Shown: piece by piece, positions 1 through 7,969 of the stretch
Layout of the letters: each line of letters begins with the position of its first letter
How positions within the stretch are numbered: position 1 is the stretch's first letter
DNA from: Mycobacterium sp.
GTDB taxonomy: Bacteria; Actinomycetota; Actinomycetes; Mycobacteriales; Mycobacteriaceae
Reading direction: 5' to 3'
Assembly (NCBI GenBank): GCA_018883075.1
Contig: VEQU01000014.1
Span: 1-34,117, forward strand
Length of the DNA: 34,117 nucleotides
Position numbers and translations under genes: made by a program
Notes under the pieces: generated by a model
Databases searched by the model: none
The model's input: only the letters and a program-made list of their open reading frames with translations
Told to the model about the DNA's origin: nothing

Positions 1-120
1 TCCGCGGTAGACGGTCGACATCCCGCCGGTCGCGATTCGGGCCTCAACGCGGTAACGGCCGTCGAGTACCGAACCGACCAGGGGGCCGACCAGCGGGCCG
101 ACTAGGGGGTCCGGCTTCAC
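1..120 (-). CDS. pknL: Serine/threonine protein kinase PknL, N-terminal fragment
   Basis: Only the first 40 codons are in the window; the gene runs off the left edge on the minus strand. Reading from the GTG at 118-120, the peptide contains VLDGRYRVEARIATGGMSTV, the start of a Hanks-type kinase domain with its glycine-rich ATP loop (GxxxGGMS). In M. tuberculosis PknL is a membrane-anchored kinase next to, and divergent from, its substrate Rv2175c; the same arrangement is seen here. The first residues are an unusual threefold PLVG repeat encoded by a 12-bp tandem repeat. An upstream ATG in another frame stops at once, so GTG is the only sensible start. The identity is strongly supported by the neighbour; the kinase catalytic residues lie outside the window. 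Confidence 0.9.
   Translation of the reverse strand, partial: MKPDPLVGPLVGPLVGSVLDGRYRVEARIATGGMSTVYRG
71..106. repeat. 12-bp tandem repeat, three copies, at the start of pknL
   Basis: The units GAACCGACCAGG, GGGCCGACCAGC and GGGCCGACTAGG follow each other without spacing. In the pknL frame they encode PLVG repeats just before the kinase fold, so the repeat changes only the length of a flexible N-terminus. Confidence 0.8.
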
Positions 121-126
121 CGCCTC

Positions 127-132
127 ATCCTA
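127..132 (-). promoter_or_regulatory. Leaderless-type -10 element of pknL
   Basis: On the minus strand TAGGAT fits the mycobacterial -10 pattern TANNNT and lies exactly six bases (GAGGCG) before the GTG start. This spacing puts the transcription start at the G of GTG. No convincing -35 is visible. The prediction rests on position and motif only. Confidence 0.55.
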
Positions 133-201
133 AGTGGGTCCGCACTCCCGAATCGGTGGACGATTCGCAGGCCGCGGCGGCGTGTCCGCCCAGCGCCGTC
201 C

Positions 202-207
202 TAGACT
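202..207 (+). promoter_or_regulatory. Leaderless-type -10 element of the Rv2175c homologue
   Basis: TAGACT fits TANNNT and is followed by six bases (GACGCA) and the GTG start at 214. The TAG is also an in-frame stop, so the protein cannot begin further upstream. Together with the pknL element this makes a compact divergent promoter in the 93-bp gap 121-213. Confidence 0.6.
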
Positions 208-213
208 GACGCA

Positions 214-630
214 GTGGGCAGCATTCCGGCCGGTGAGGACGTTCTCGACCCCGACGAGCCGGTCTATGACCTGCCGGCCGTCGCTGAACTGCTCGGGGTG
301 CCGGTGACCAAGGTGCATCGGCAGCTCAGGGAGGGGCAGCTGGTAGCCGTGCGGCGCAACGGGATTCCAGTGATACCGCGAGCCTTCTTCACCCGGACAG
401 ACGGCGGTGCGGCACAGATCGTCCGCGCCCTTCCCGGATTGCTGGCGGTGCTGCGTGACGGCGGCTATCAGGACGCAGAGATCCTGCGCTGGATGTTCAC
501 CGCGGACCCGTCGCTGACCGTCACCCGCGACGGGGTGCCGGTACCCACCACCAACGCCCGGCCGGTTGACGCCCTGCACGCCCATCAGGCGCGAGAGGTT
601 CTCCGGCGCGCGCAGGCGATGGCGTACTGA
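214..630 (+). CDS. Winged-helix DNA-binding protein, Rv2175c homologue (PknL substrate)
   Basis: This 138-residue protein matches the M. tuberculosis Rv2175c product closely, from DVLDPDEPVYDLPAVAELLG at the N-terminus to NARPVDALHAHQAREV and QAMAY at the end. The segment at about 18-50 is a MerR/excisionase-like winged helix (AELLGVPVTKVHRQLREGQL) and the C-terminal half is a family-specific helical domain. In M. tuberculosis this DNA-binding protein is phosphorylated by PknL on Thr9 in an N-terminal extension. Here an in-frame TAG at 202-204 lies just upstream of the only start, so that extension and its threonine are missing. It is divergent from pknL, with a likely leaderless start. Its DNA target is not known from this sequence. 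Confidence 0.9.
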   Translation: MGSIPAGEDVLDPDEPVYDLPAVAELLGVPVTKVHRQLREGQLVAVRRNGIPVIPRAFFTRTDGGAAQIVRALPGLLAVLRDGGYQDAEILRWMFTADPSLTVTRDGVPVPTTNARPVDALHAHQAREVLRRAQAMAY

Positions 631-637
631 CGCCGGT

Positions 638-2131
638 TCAGCGGGCCGGTGCGGGACCGGGCACCGGACGCGGGCTGCGGCTCAATGCATACCAGGCGGC
701 CACCGCGGACAGCGTTGCCAGCAACACGTGCAGCCAGTAGTACATCCCATGAGAGCCGTCCGGCTTGAAAATCAGCATGACCCACGTGGAGAAGCCGGCG
801 ATGAGGGCAAGGGCGCGGCGGGACTGGGCCAACGCCGACAGCACGGCCAGTGGCCAGGTGTAATACCAGGGCAGTGCCGCCGGTACGAAGAGCACCACCA
901 CCACCATAGCCACCGCGATACCCTGCAAAGCCTCCCGATCGCTGTGCCGGAACCGCCACCACAGCAGGGGAAGCGCCACCAGGATGACCCCGGCCCCGAT
1001 CATCCTGCTGACCTCGAGAACCCCGTAGAAACTCACCGGTACGAAGTTTCCGACGACTGCGTCGGCCACGTTGGCCACCGCGGTGGGAACCGTGAGCCAG
1101 TTGATGATCCGCGCCGATCCGGACAGTGCGGTCAGCCAGCCCAGTCCGACTCCGGCCAGTCCGGATAACACCGCGAAAACGGCCAAAAAGGTGGCCAGAG
1201 CGGTTGCCGAGGCAATCGCGAAGGCCCGCAACCGGTTCCCACCGAGATGGCGTACCCAGACCCACACCATGAACGGCAAGGCCAACACCGCGGTCGCCTT
1301 CACCGCGACGGCAACGGCGATCAATGCCGCACCGGCGACGTGCCGGCCGGCCAGAGTCGACGCGATGCCGGCCATCATCAGGCCGACCATCAGCATCTCG
1401 TTGTGAACACCACCCACCAGATGGATGATCACCAACGGGTTGAGCACGCAGATCCACAGTGCCACCGCGCCGTTGGCGCCGACATGGCGAGCCACCCGCG
1501 GCGCGGCCCAGATCAGCAGTGCCAATCCGGGAAGCATGCACAGCCGCAGCAGGATGGTCCCCGCGATGGTGTTGTCGCCGACCAGAGTCGTGACGAACTT
1601 CGCGATCAGGATGAAGGCCGGGCCGTAAGGTGCCGTCGTGGTTGTCCACACCGAACTGACGTTGTCGAGCAGAATGTTGGGGTTCTCGATGGGGCCCACC
1701 ACGTAGGGGTCGAATCCGTCCCTCAGCAGTGCGCCCTGGGCCAGGTAGGAATAGGCGTCGCGGCTGAACAGTGGGACGCTGACCAACAGCGGCGCGAGCC
1801 AGAACCCGGCGGTGGCGATCAAGGCGTGCTCGCTCACTTGGCGACCCTCGATCAGCCAGCGGCCCAACCAGATCCACGCCGCCAGCAGAACCAGAACCCC
1901 GATCCACAGCAGTAGCGATGACACGACCAGTCCGTGACCGAACCGCAGCCATGACAGGTGGGTGGCCTCCAGCACCGGATCGTGCTGGCGGGTGCTGCCC
2001 GCCCCGAGGCCGCCGAGGGCGAGCAGCACTGCGCCGACGAACCCCAGTAGCGCGGGTCGTCCCTCGTCGCCGCGCGCGAACGCCACCAGTCCGGTGACAC
2101 CGGCGGCTGTGATTCGCGGGGATGCGGACAT
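638..2131 (-). CDS. mptA: Polyprenol-phosphate-mannose alpha-(1->6)-mannosyltransferase MptA
   Basis: MptA is an integral membrane GT-C glycosyltransferase. It uses polyprenyl-phosphomannose to extend the alpha-1,6 mannan backbone of lipomannan and lipoarabinomannan on the outer face of the plasma membrane. The 497-residue product has about a dozen hydrophobic segments starting near residue 27. The first large outer loop carries LFSRDAYSYLAQGALLRDGF, with the acidic residue (Asp125) expected for the GT-C fold. The length is close to the M. tuberculosis Rv2174 protein. It starts with ATG six bases after the idsA2 stop, so the two form an operon: idsA2 makes polyprenyl precursors and MptA uses a polyprenyl donor. 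The mptA and Rv2175c genes converge with only seven bases between their stops. Confidence 0.92.
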   Translation of the reverse strand: MSASPRITAAGVTGLVAFARGDEGRPALLGFVGAVLLALGGLGAGSTRQHDPVLEATHLSWLRFGHGLVVSSLLLWIGVLVLLAAWIWLGRWLIEGRQVSEHALIATAGFWLAPLLVSVPLFSRDAYSYLAQGALLRDGFDPYVVGPIENPNILLDNVSSVWTTTTAPYGPAFILIAKFVTTLVGDNTIAGTILLRLCMLPGLALLIWAAPRVARHVGANGAVALWICVLNPLVIIHLVGGVHNEMLMVGLMMAGIASTLAGRHVAGAALIAVAVAVKATAVLALPFMVWVWVRHLGGNRLRAFAIASATALATFLAVFAVLSGLAGVGLGWLTALSGSARIINWLTVPTAVANVADAVVGNFVPVSFYGVLEVSRMIGAGVILVALPLLWWRFRHSDREALQGIAVAMVVVVLFVPAALPWYYTWPLAVLSALAQSRRALALIAGFSTWVMLIFKPDGSHGMYYWLHVLLATLSAVAAWYALSRSPRPVPGPAPAR

Positions 2132-2137
2132 GGGCGA

Positions 2138-3265
<1,128 letters not shown>

Positions 3266-3267
3266 TC

Positions 3268-3273
3268 AGATTA
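3268..3273 (-). promoter_or_regulatory. Candidate -10 of the idsA2-mptA operon
   Basis: On the minus strand TAATCT fits TANNNT and overlaps the stop codon of lppM. It would give a leader of about 35 bases that contains the AAAGGGG ribosome site of idsA2. No clear -35 is present, so this is a motif-level suggestion. Confidence 0.35.
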
Positions 3274-3978
3274 GAGGTCGTCGGCCTGCTCGGCCGCGGC
3301 GAACCGGGGCGAGGTGCGATCCCGGTCCCGCCAGGCCAGCGCTGCGATGATCCCGGCGGTCAGGCAGGCCGCCAGGCCCAGCCAGATCGCTGTCGCGGTG
3401 AAGGAGCGGGTGCTGGGGTCGGCGTAGCGGGACTGGGCGCTCATGGTGGTGACCGCACCGGGCTTGAGCTTCCACTCCACCACCCCGGTGCCGATCCGTT
3501 CGCCGTTGGTGGAGGTGACTTCGCCGGGAAAGGCGGCGGTCAGTTCCACCTGGGCCTCGGGGTCGGTGACATTGGTCAGGTCCACCCGGCCTTCCAGAAT
3601 GACCAGGTTGCCGGCGCGGCGCAAGGAGATGTCGACGCCGGTCGCATCGCGACTGAGTCTGGCCAGTTGCGGCACCTCGGCAAAACTGAGATCGGAGAAG
3701 CTGGCCGTCGATCCGACGTAGCCGTCGGCGGTGTAGCGCCCCACACTGATCTTCTGACTGAAGCCGACATCCTCGTCGAACTGCGGACCGGCGTCCTTGT
3801 CGTCGCGGGGTTTGACGGCCGCGACGATCTCTCCGGACACCCGGTCCTCCGGGGAGACGGTGATGGCGGCGGTCACCCGCAGACAGCCGGTCAGCACGGG
3901 AGCGGCGAACACCAGCAGCAGCAGCGCCAGAAACCCCCGGCCGGTCAGCCGGGGACGGTCAGCTGCAAGGGACTGCAC
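3271..3978 (-). CDS. lppM: Lipoprotein LppM (DUF3153 family)
   Basis: The 235-residue product has a basic start, a hydrophobic stretch and the lipobox VLTGC with the acylated cysteine at residue 32. This marks it as a lipoprotein anchored outside the plasma membrane. A second hydrophobic segment (IWLGLAACLTAGIIAALAW, near 195-215) adds a C-terminal membrane anchor. This matches M. tuberculosis Rv2171, which is linked to phagosome-maturation block and to lipomannan-type glycolipids. That fits its place beside mptA, but no enzymatic motif is visible. The start is GTG, without a strong ribosome site. The spacing from idsA2 (44 bp) would allow read-through. Confidence 0.87.
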   Translation of the reverse strand: MQSLAADRPRLTGRGFLALLLLVFAAPVLTGCLRVTAAITVSPEDRVSGEIVAAVKPRDDKDAGPQFDEDVGFSQKISVGRYTADGYVGSTASFSDLSFAEVPQLARLSRDATGVDISLRRAGNLVILEGRVDLTNVTDPEAQVELTAAFPGEVTSTNGERIGTGVVEWKLKPGAVTTMSAQSRYADPSTRSFTATAIWLGLAACLTAGIIAALAWRDRDRTSPRFAAAEQADDL

Positions 3979-4008
3979 GAGGGGTATCGTGCCAGAACTT
4001 CGGGGTGT

Positions 4009-4030
4009 GCCGGCCTAGAGCCGGCCTAGA
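4009..4030. repeat. 11-bp direct repeat between the GNAT gene and lppM
   Basis: GCCGGCCTAGA occurs twice in tandem in the 69-bp gap, and CCTAGAG recurs a third time across the stop codon of the acetyltransferase at 4047-4053. No terminator-like hairpin with a T-run is seen, so lppM may be co-transcribed from the upstream gene. Confidence 0.65.
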
Positions 4031-4047
4031 GCCACCCCAACGCCTAC

Positions 4048-4638
4048 CTAGAGAGGCAATGCGCGACCCAGAATCGCGAAGGCCCGCGGGTCGCCGGAGA
4101 AGCGGTAGCCACGGATGATGTCGGCGAAGCCCAGCCGGCGATAGAGCCGCCAGGCCCGGTTGGGTTCCTCGCTCGTCTCCGGGGTGGACAGCAGCACGTT
4201 GGCCTCCGGACGGTCGCTGAGCAGCCGCCGCACCAGTGCCTCACCCAGTCCCTGCCCCTGGGCCCGCGGGTGGATGTGCAGCTCGGTGAGCTCGAAGTAG
4301 TCGCCCATCAGTCTGCTGATCTCGGTCTTCGGGAAACCGAAATGGTGAAGTCCGCGCAGCACCTGCTGCTGCCACCACTGGTCCGGCGCCCCGCGGTAGC
4401 CGTAGGCGACCCCGAGCAGAGGTGCGGCGGCAATCTGCTCGGCAGTGGGGACGTCCCCGGTGATGTCCACGGCGGCGACCGCCCGCCACCCTGTTCGGCG
4501 GGTGTGTTCCAGCCACATCGGTGCCCGCTGACCCTCGGTGCCGCGGGGGTAGCGCATGGCGTCGACGTAGACGCTGAGGGCCTCGCCGAGTCGGACCTTC
4601 ATATCGTCGTGGGACAGGTCGATCAGGAAGGTCGCCAA
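4048..4638 (-). CDS. GNAT-family N-acetyltransferase (Rv2170 homologue)
   Basis: The protein has the GNAT acetyl-CoA fold: ELTELHIHPRAQGQGLGEAL with the pyrophosphate-binding loop R-x-x-G-x-G, and a C-terminal RAWRLYRRLGFADI strand-helix. It corresponds to M. tuberculosis Rv2170, reported to act as a protein/small-molecule acetyltransferase; the substrate here is not known. I place the start at the TTG at 4636-4638 (196 residues) because a run AAGGGGGG lies nine bases before it. The resulting MATFLIDL also resembles the start of the M. tuberculosis protein as I remember it. A longer frame from a GTG at 4738-4740 (230 residues) or an ATG at 4681-4683 is possible. The extra N-terminus is low in order and has no match I recognise. 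It is followed by lppM on the same strand. Confidence 0.85.
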   Translation of the reverse strand: MATFLIDLSHDDMKVRLGEALSVYVDAMRYPRGTEGQRAPMWLEHTRRTGWRAVAAVDITGDVPTAEQIAAAPLLGVAYGYRGAPDQWWQQQVLRGLHHFGFPKTEISRLMGDYFELTELHIHPRAQGQGLGEALVRRLLSDRPEANVLLSTPETSEEPNRAWRLYRRLGFADIIRGYRFSGDPRAFAILGRALPL

Positions 4639-4744
4639 GGTGTGCTGCCCCCCTTCGCCGCCGGTACGGGTCTCCCCAGCCATTATTGTGGCGCTGCCCG
4701 AAAACCGATGGTCAAACCGGGTGGTAAGAGGCATACTCACCTCG

Positions 4745-4750
4745 TATCAT
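4745..4750 (+). promoter_or_regulatory. Candidate -10 for the DUF3040 gene
   Basis: TATCAT matches TANNNT in the divergent gap before 4826 and would give a leader of about 70 bases that includes the AGGAGG site. The -35 is not obvious, so this is a weak prediction. Confidence 0.35.
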
Positions 4751-4825
4751 GTGGAGTAGTCCACGCGGCCGCAGCCGCGGCGGATCATTCACTTAGGCCG
4801 GGCACGTCGGGCAGAGGAGGGACGC

Positions 4826-5233
4826 ATGCCACTCTCCGAACACGAGCAGCGGATGCTCGATCAAATCGAGAGCGCTCTCTACGCCGAGGATCCCAAGTTC
4901 GCATCGAGTGTTCGCGGGGGCAACCTGCGCACACCGTCGACGCGGCGACGCCTTCAGGGCGTCGGTCTGTTCATTCTCGGTCTGGCGATGCTCGTCGCCG
5001 GCGTGGCGATCAAGGCCACCATGGTGGGCGGATTCCCGGTGCTCTCCGTGTTCGGTTTCATGGTGATGTTCGGCGGCGTGGTTTTCGCCATCACGGGGGC
5101 GCGCGGTAAGGGCGGAACCGACCGAGGCGGTGCGCCGGGCAATGCCCGGCAGCCACGTCGTGGAAAAGGCGGCGCGGGAGGCTCGTTCACCAGTCGCATG
5201 GAAGACCGGTTCCGTCGCCGGTTCGACGAGTAG
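4826..5233 (+). CDS. DUF3040 family membrane protein (Rv2169c homologue)
   Basis: This 135-residue protein begins MPLSEHEQRMLDQIESALYA, the hallmark of DUF3040 proteins. It has two transmembrane helices at about 45-63 and 69-91 and a basic, glycine-rich C-terminal tail (RKGGAGG-like, ending in RFRRRFDE). The family is actinobacterial and often sits next to mraZ; no biochemical role is established. The ATG is preceded by a strong AGGAGG site. An intrinsic terminator 46 bases after the stop separates it from the dcw cluster, so it is a single-gene unit. It is the orthologue of Rv2169c by position. Confidence 0.9.
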   Translation: MPLSEHEQRMLDQIESALYAEDPKFASSVRGGNLRTPSTRRRLQGVGLFILGLAMLVAGVAIKATMVGGFPVLSVFGFMVMFGGVVFAITGARGKGGTDRGGAPGNARQPRRGKGGAGGSFTSRMEDRFRRRFDE

Positions 5234-5278
5234 CGCGACCAGACGACGTAGCCGAACAGCCGCCGGAAGGCGGATTCA

Positions 5279-5307
5279 GGGGCAGCCACCTGGCTGCCCC
5301 CTTTTTT
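5279..5307 (+). terminator. Rho-independent terminator before mraZ
   Basis: A perfect inverted repeat GGGGCAGCCA (5279-5288) and TGGCTGCCCC (5291-5300) is followed by C and six T residues (5302-5307). A smaller hairpin CCGCC-GGAA-GGCGG lies just before it at 5260-5273. This is the clearest canonical terminator in the window and isolates mraZ from upstream transcription. Confidence 0.9.
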
Positions 5308-5339
5308 CTGCAGTCCCTTTTTTGTGTAGTCCCGGCTTT

Positions 5340-5358
5340 CGGCGTGGGTGAAACGCCG
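5340..5358. repeat. Inverted repeat upstream of mraZ
   Basis: CGGCGT (5340-5345) and ACGCCG (5353-5358) can pair around a seven-base loop. It lies between the terminator and the MraZ-type repeats, in a 255-bp gene-free stretch. There is no T-run after it, so it is not a second terminator; its role is unknown. Confidence 0.4.
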
Positions 5359-5405
5359 CCGAGATGGGGGCTGGATGACCGCCACGGCATCTTTTGGTCA
5401 TAGTT

Positions 5406-5450
5406 GTGGAGAAAAGTGGGGGATAGTGGGGTATTGTGGCGGACAGGTGG
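5406..5450 (+). promoter_or_regulatory. MraZ operator: GTGG repeats with a 10-bp period
   Basis: GTGGA (5406), GTGGG (5416), GTGGG (5426) and GTGGC (5436) recur at exactly ten-base intervals, with a fifth copy displaced by one base (GTGGA at 5447). MraZ of other bacteria binds TGGG-type direct repeats spaced by one helical turn in front of its own gene, so this array is very probably the auto-operator of the dcw cluster. TATTGT at 5432-5437 fits a -10 inside the array, so bound MraZ would block the promoter. The -10 assignment is tentative. Confidence 0.75.
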
Positions 5451-5488
5451 AGCGGTGAGTGCTCCCGGACGCACAGGAGGTGCTGTGG

Positions 5489-5920
5489 ATGTTCCTCGGC
5501 ACCTACACGCCCAAGTTGGACGACAAGGGCCGACTGACGTTGCCCGCGAAGTTCCGCGACGCGCTGGCGGGAGGGCTGATGGTCACCAAGAGCCAGGACC
5601 ACAGCCTGGCCGTCTACCCGCGGGCCCAGTTCGAGCAGCTCGCGCGCCGCGCCGCCGCCACCTCGCGCAGCAACCCCGAGGCGCGCGCGTTCCTGCGCAG
5701 CCTCGCCGCCGGGACCGACGAGCAACATCCCGACTCCCAGGGCCGGATCACCCTGTCCGCCGACCACCGTCGCTACGCCCAGCTGTCCAAGGACTGCGTG
5801 GTGATCGGGGCGGTGGATTTCCTGGAGATCTGGGACGCCCAGGCCTGGAACGACTACCAGCAGACACACGAAGAGAACTTCTCCGCGGCCTCCGATGATG
5901 CGCTCAGCGACATTATCTGA
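5489..5920 (+). CDS. mraZ: Transcriptional regulator MraZ
   Basis: The 143-residue protein contains two SpoVT-AbrB (swapped-hairpin) domains, [20 protein letters not shown] at the start and [16 protein letters not shown] at about 90-105, each with the DxxGR motif that contacts DNA. It is nearly identical to the M. tuberculosis protein. MraZ forms ring-shaped oligomers and represses its own operon. The ATG at 5489 has an AGGAGG site eight bases upstream; an in-frame GTG at 5459 would add ten residues with no family match. It is the first gene of the dcw cluster, seven bases before rsmH, and is probably controlled through the repeat array just upstream. Confidence 0.95.
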   Translation: MFLGTYTPKLDDKGRLTLPAKFRDALAGGLMVTKSQDHSLAVYPRAQFEQLARRAAATSRSNPEARAFLRSLAAGTDEQHPDSQGRITLSADHRRYAQLSKDCVVIGAVDFLEIWDAQAWNDYQQTHEENFSAASDDALSDII

Positions 5921-5927
5921 GCCTGCG

Positions 5928-7040
5928 GTGAGGCCGACCGCCCGTGCGGCGTGGCCCTTGCCCGAACCGACCCTGGCGTACTTCCCCGACGCCAGGTTCG
6001 TCTCGGACAGGGACCTCGCCGCAGGGGTGGACAGGAGATCGGGAGGTTCCATCGTGGCCGATGCGCACGTCCCTGTTCTGCTGCAACGCTGCGTCGACCT
6101 GCTCGCCCCCGCTCTTACCCGCCGCGCCGCCGACGGTTCCGGGGCGGTGCTGCTCGACGCCACCCTGGGCGCGGGCGGCCACGCCGAACGGTTCCTCGAC
6201 ACCTTCGCCGGCCTGCACCTGATCGGCCTGGACCGCGATCCGGACGCCCTGGAGCGGGCCGGACGGCGGCTGGCCCGGTTCGGCGACCGCGTCACGCTGG
6301 TGCACACCCGCTACGACGGCATCGCCGAGGCGCTGGCCGGGGCCGGGCTGGGCGCCGCCGGCTCACTGGACGGGGCGCTCTTCGACCTCGGGGTGTCCTC
6401 GATGCAAATCGACGAGCGCGAGCGCGGGTTCTCCTACGCCCACGACGCGCCCCTGGACATGCGGATGGACCCCGGCACCGGCCCGACTGCCGCCGAGATC
6501 CTCAACACCTACGACCGTCGCGCGCTCACCGACGTCCTGCGGCGGTTCGGCGAGGAGAGGTTCGCCGCCCGCATCGCCGGGGTGATCGTCGAGCGCCGCG
6601 ACACCACCCCGTTCACCCGCACCTCCCAACTGGTGGAGTTGATCTACGACGCGATCCCGACTCCGGCCCGGCGCACCGGCGGGCACCCCGCCAAGCGCAC
6701 CTTCCAGGCGCTGCGGATCGAGGTGAATGACGAACTCGACGCGCTGAGCGCCGCGCTGCCGGCCGCGCTGGCCGCGCTGCGGTTGGGCGGGCGGGTGGTG
6801 GTGATGGCCTACCAGTCCCTGGAGGACCGCATCGTCAAGAACGCCTTCGCCGCCGCGACGGCCTCCCGCAGCCCGCAGGGACTTCCGGTGGAACTTCCCG
6901 GGCACGAACCGCTGTTCGTCACGCTGACCCGCGGCGCCGAACGGGCGGGACAGGACGAGATCGCCGCCAATCCGCGCAGCGCCCCGGTTCGTTTGCGCGC
7001 CCTAGAACGGGTCGCCGGGGCACAGGGAGAGGATCAGTGA
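5928..7040 (+). CDS. rsmH: 16S rRNA (cytosine-1402-N4)-methyltransferase RsmH
   Basis: RsmH (MraW) methylates N4 of C1402 in the ribosomal P site using S-adenosylmethionine. The core begins at [13 protein letters not shown]. The SAM-binding loop [13 protein letters not shown] is at about 77-89, followed by [24 protein letters not shown] and [14 protein letters not shown]. The chosen GTG lies seven bases after the mraZ stop and gives 370 residues. The N-terminal [20 protein letters not shown] resembles the M. tuberculosis protein, which supports the long form. An internal GTG at 6054 has a much better ribosome site (GGGAGG seven bases before it) and would give the size usual in other bacteria; both forms could be made. 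Confidence 0.93.
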   Translation: MRPTARAAWPLPEPTLAYFPDARFVSDRDLAAGVDRRSGGSIVADAHVPVLLQRCVDLLAPALTRRAADGSGAVLLDATLGAGGHAERFLDTFAGLHLIGLDRDPDALERAGRRLARFGDRVTLVHTRYDGIAEALAGAGLGAAGSLDGALFDLGVSSMQIDERERGFSYAHDAPLDMRMDPGTGPTAAEILNTYDRRALTDVLRRFGEERFAARIAGVIVERRDTTPFTRTSQLVELIYDAIPTPARRTGGHPAKRTFQALRIEVNDELDALSAALPAALAALRLGGRVVVMAYQSLEDRIVKNAFAAATASRSPQGLPVELPGHEPLFVTLTRGAERAGQDEIAANPRSAPVRLRALERVAGAQGEDQ

Positions 7041-7969
7041 TGAAGGCCGGCCGCACCGCACCCGCAACCGCCCGCCCGGCACGCCGGGCCGCCCCGGGCG
7101 CACGGCCGAACGAACCGCGCAGCACACGCAAACGCCCCCAGACCGCGCCCACCGCCTCCCCCGCCGCGCGCCCCGCGCGCCCCAAGACCACCACCCAGGC
7201 CAAGGCCAGGGCCAAGGCACGGAAAGCCAAGGCGCCCAAAGTCGTCCGCCCGCCGCTGCGTGAGCGGTTGCGCGAACGGATCGTCATCCGGCTGGCCGGC
7301 CTCGACCTGCGTCCGCAGGCGCTGATCGCGCGCGTGCCGTTCGTCGTGCTGGTCATCGGCTCACTGGGTCTGGGCCTGGCGATCACCCTGTGGCTGTCCA
7401 CCGACTCCGCGCAGCGCTCCTACCAACTCGGCAGCGCCCGGGAGCTCAACAACGCGCTGACCCAGCAGAAGGAAGCGCTCGAACGCGATGTGCTGCAGGC
7501 CGAATCCGCCCCCGCGCTGGCCGACGCCGCCCGCGAGCTCGGCATGATCCCGTCCCGCGATACCGCACATCTGGTCCAGGATCCGGCGGGCAACTGGGTG
7601 GTCGTCGGCAAGCCCAAGCCGGCCGAGGGGGCGCCGCCGCCGCCGCTGAACACCAAGCTGCCCGATCCCAAGCCGCCGGCCCCGCCGGCGCGCCCGGCCC
7701 CGGCGCCGGGATCCCAGCCGCTGCCCGGCGCCGAGGTGCCCACCCGCATCCAGGCGCCCGGTTCCGCGGTCAGCGCCCTGGGCGCGACCGTCAACCCCGA
7801 GGTCCCGGTGCGGGTGCCCTCGCACGCCGCGACCGGCGCCGCGCTTCCCGGGCCCGCCGCCGCGCCCGGGCTGACGATCCTGCCGGTCGACCCGATGGCC
7901 GCCGCGCCGGCGGCACCGTTCGCGCCGGCGGCACCGGCGGCACCGGCCGCGCCGGGGGTGGCGCAATGA
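7040..7969 (+). CDS. ftsL: FtsL-like bitopic divisome protein (Rv2164c homologue)
   Basis: This 309-residue protein has a long basic, alanine-proline-rich cytoplasmic part and one transmembrane helix at about 97-119. A leucine/glutamate-rich coiled coil follows (SARELNNALTQQKEALERDV, about 133-152) and then a proline-alanine tail. This topology, and the place between rsmH and pbpB, identify it as the mycobacterial FtsL (Rv2164c), which links FtsQ and the FtsW-PbpB synthase. The ATG overlaps the rsmH stop by one base, with GGGAGAGG eight bases upstream; a GTG one codon earlier is possible. The C-terminal tail is much shorter than I recall for M. tuberculosis and is low-complexity, so its length probably varies freely. 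Confidence 0.85.
   Translation: MKAGRTAPATARPARRAAPGARPNEPRSTRKRPQTAPTASPAARPARPKTTTQAKARAKARKAKAPKVVRPPLRERLRERIVIRLAGLDLRPQALIARVPFVVLVIGSLGLGLAITLWLSTDSAQRSYQLGSARELNNALTQQKEALERDVLQAESAPALADAARELGMIPSRDTAHLVQDPAGNWVVVGKPKPAEGAPPPPLNTKLPDPKPPAPPARPAPAPGSQPLPGAEVPTRIQAPGSAVSALGATVNPEVPVRVPSHAATGAALPGPAAAPGLTILPVDPMAAAPAAPFAPAAPAAPAAPGVAQ

Noticed and set aside
5459..5488. Ten-residue N-terminal extension of MraZ from GTG at 5459
   Set aside because: The extension has no family match and spans the AGGAGG site that serves the ATG at 5489.
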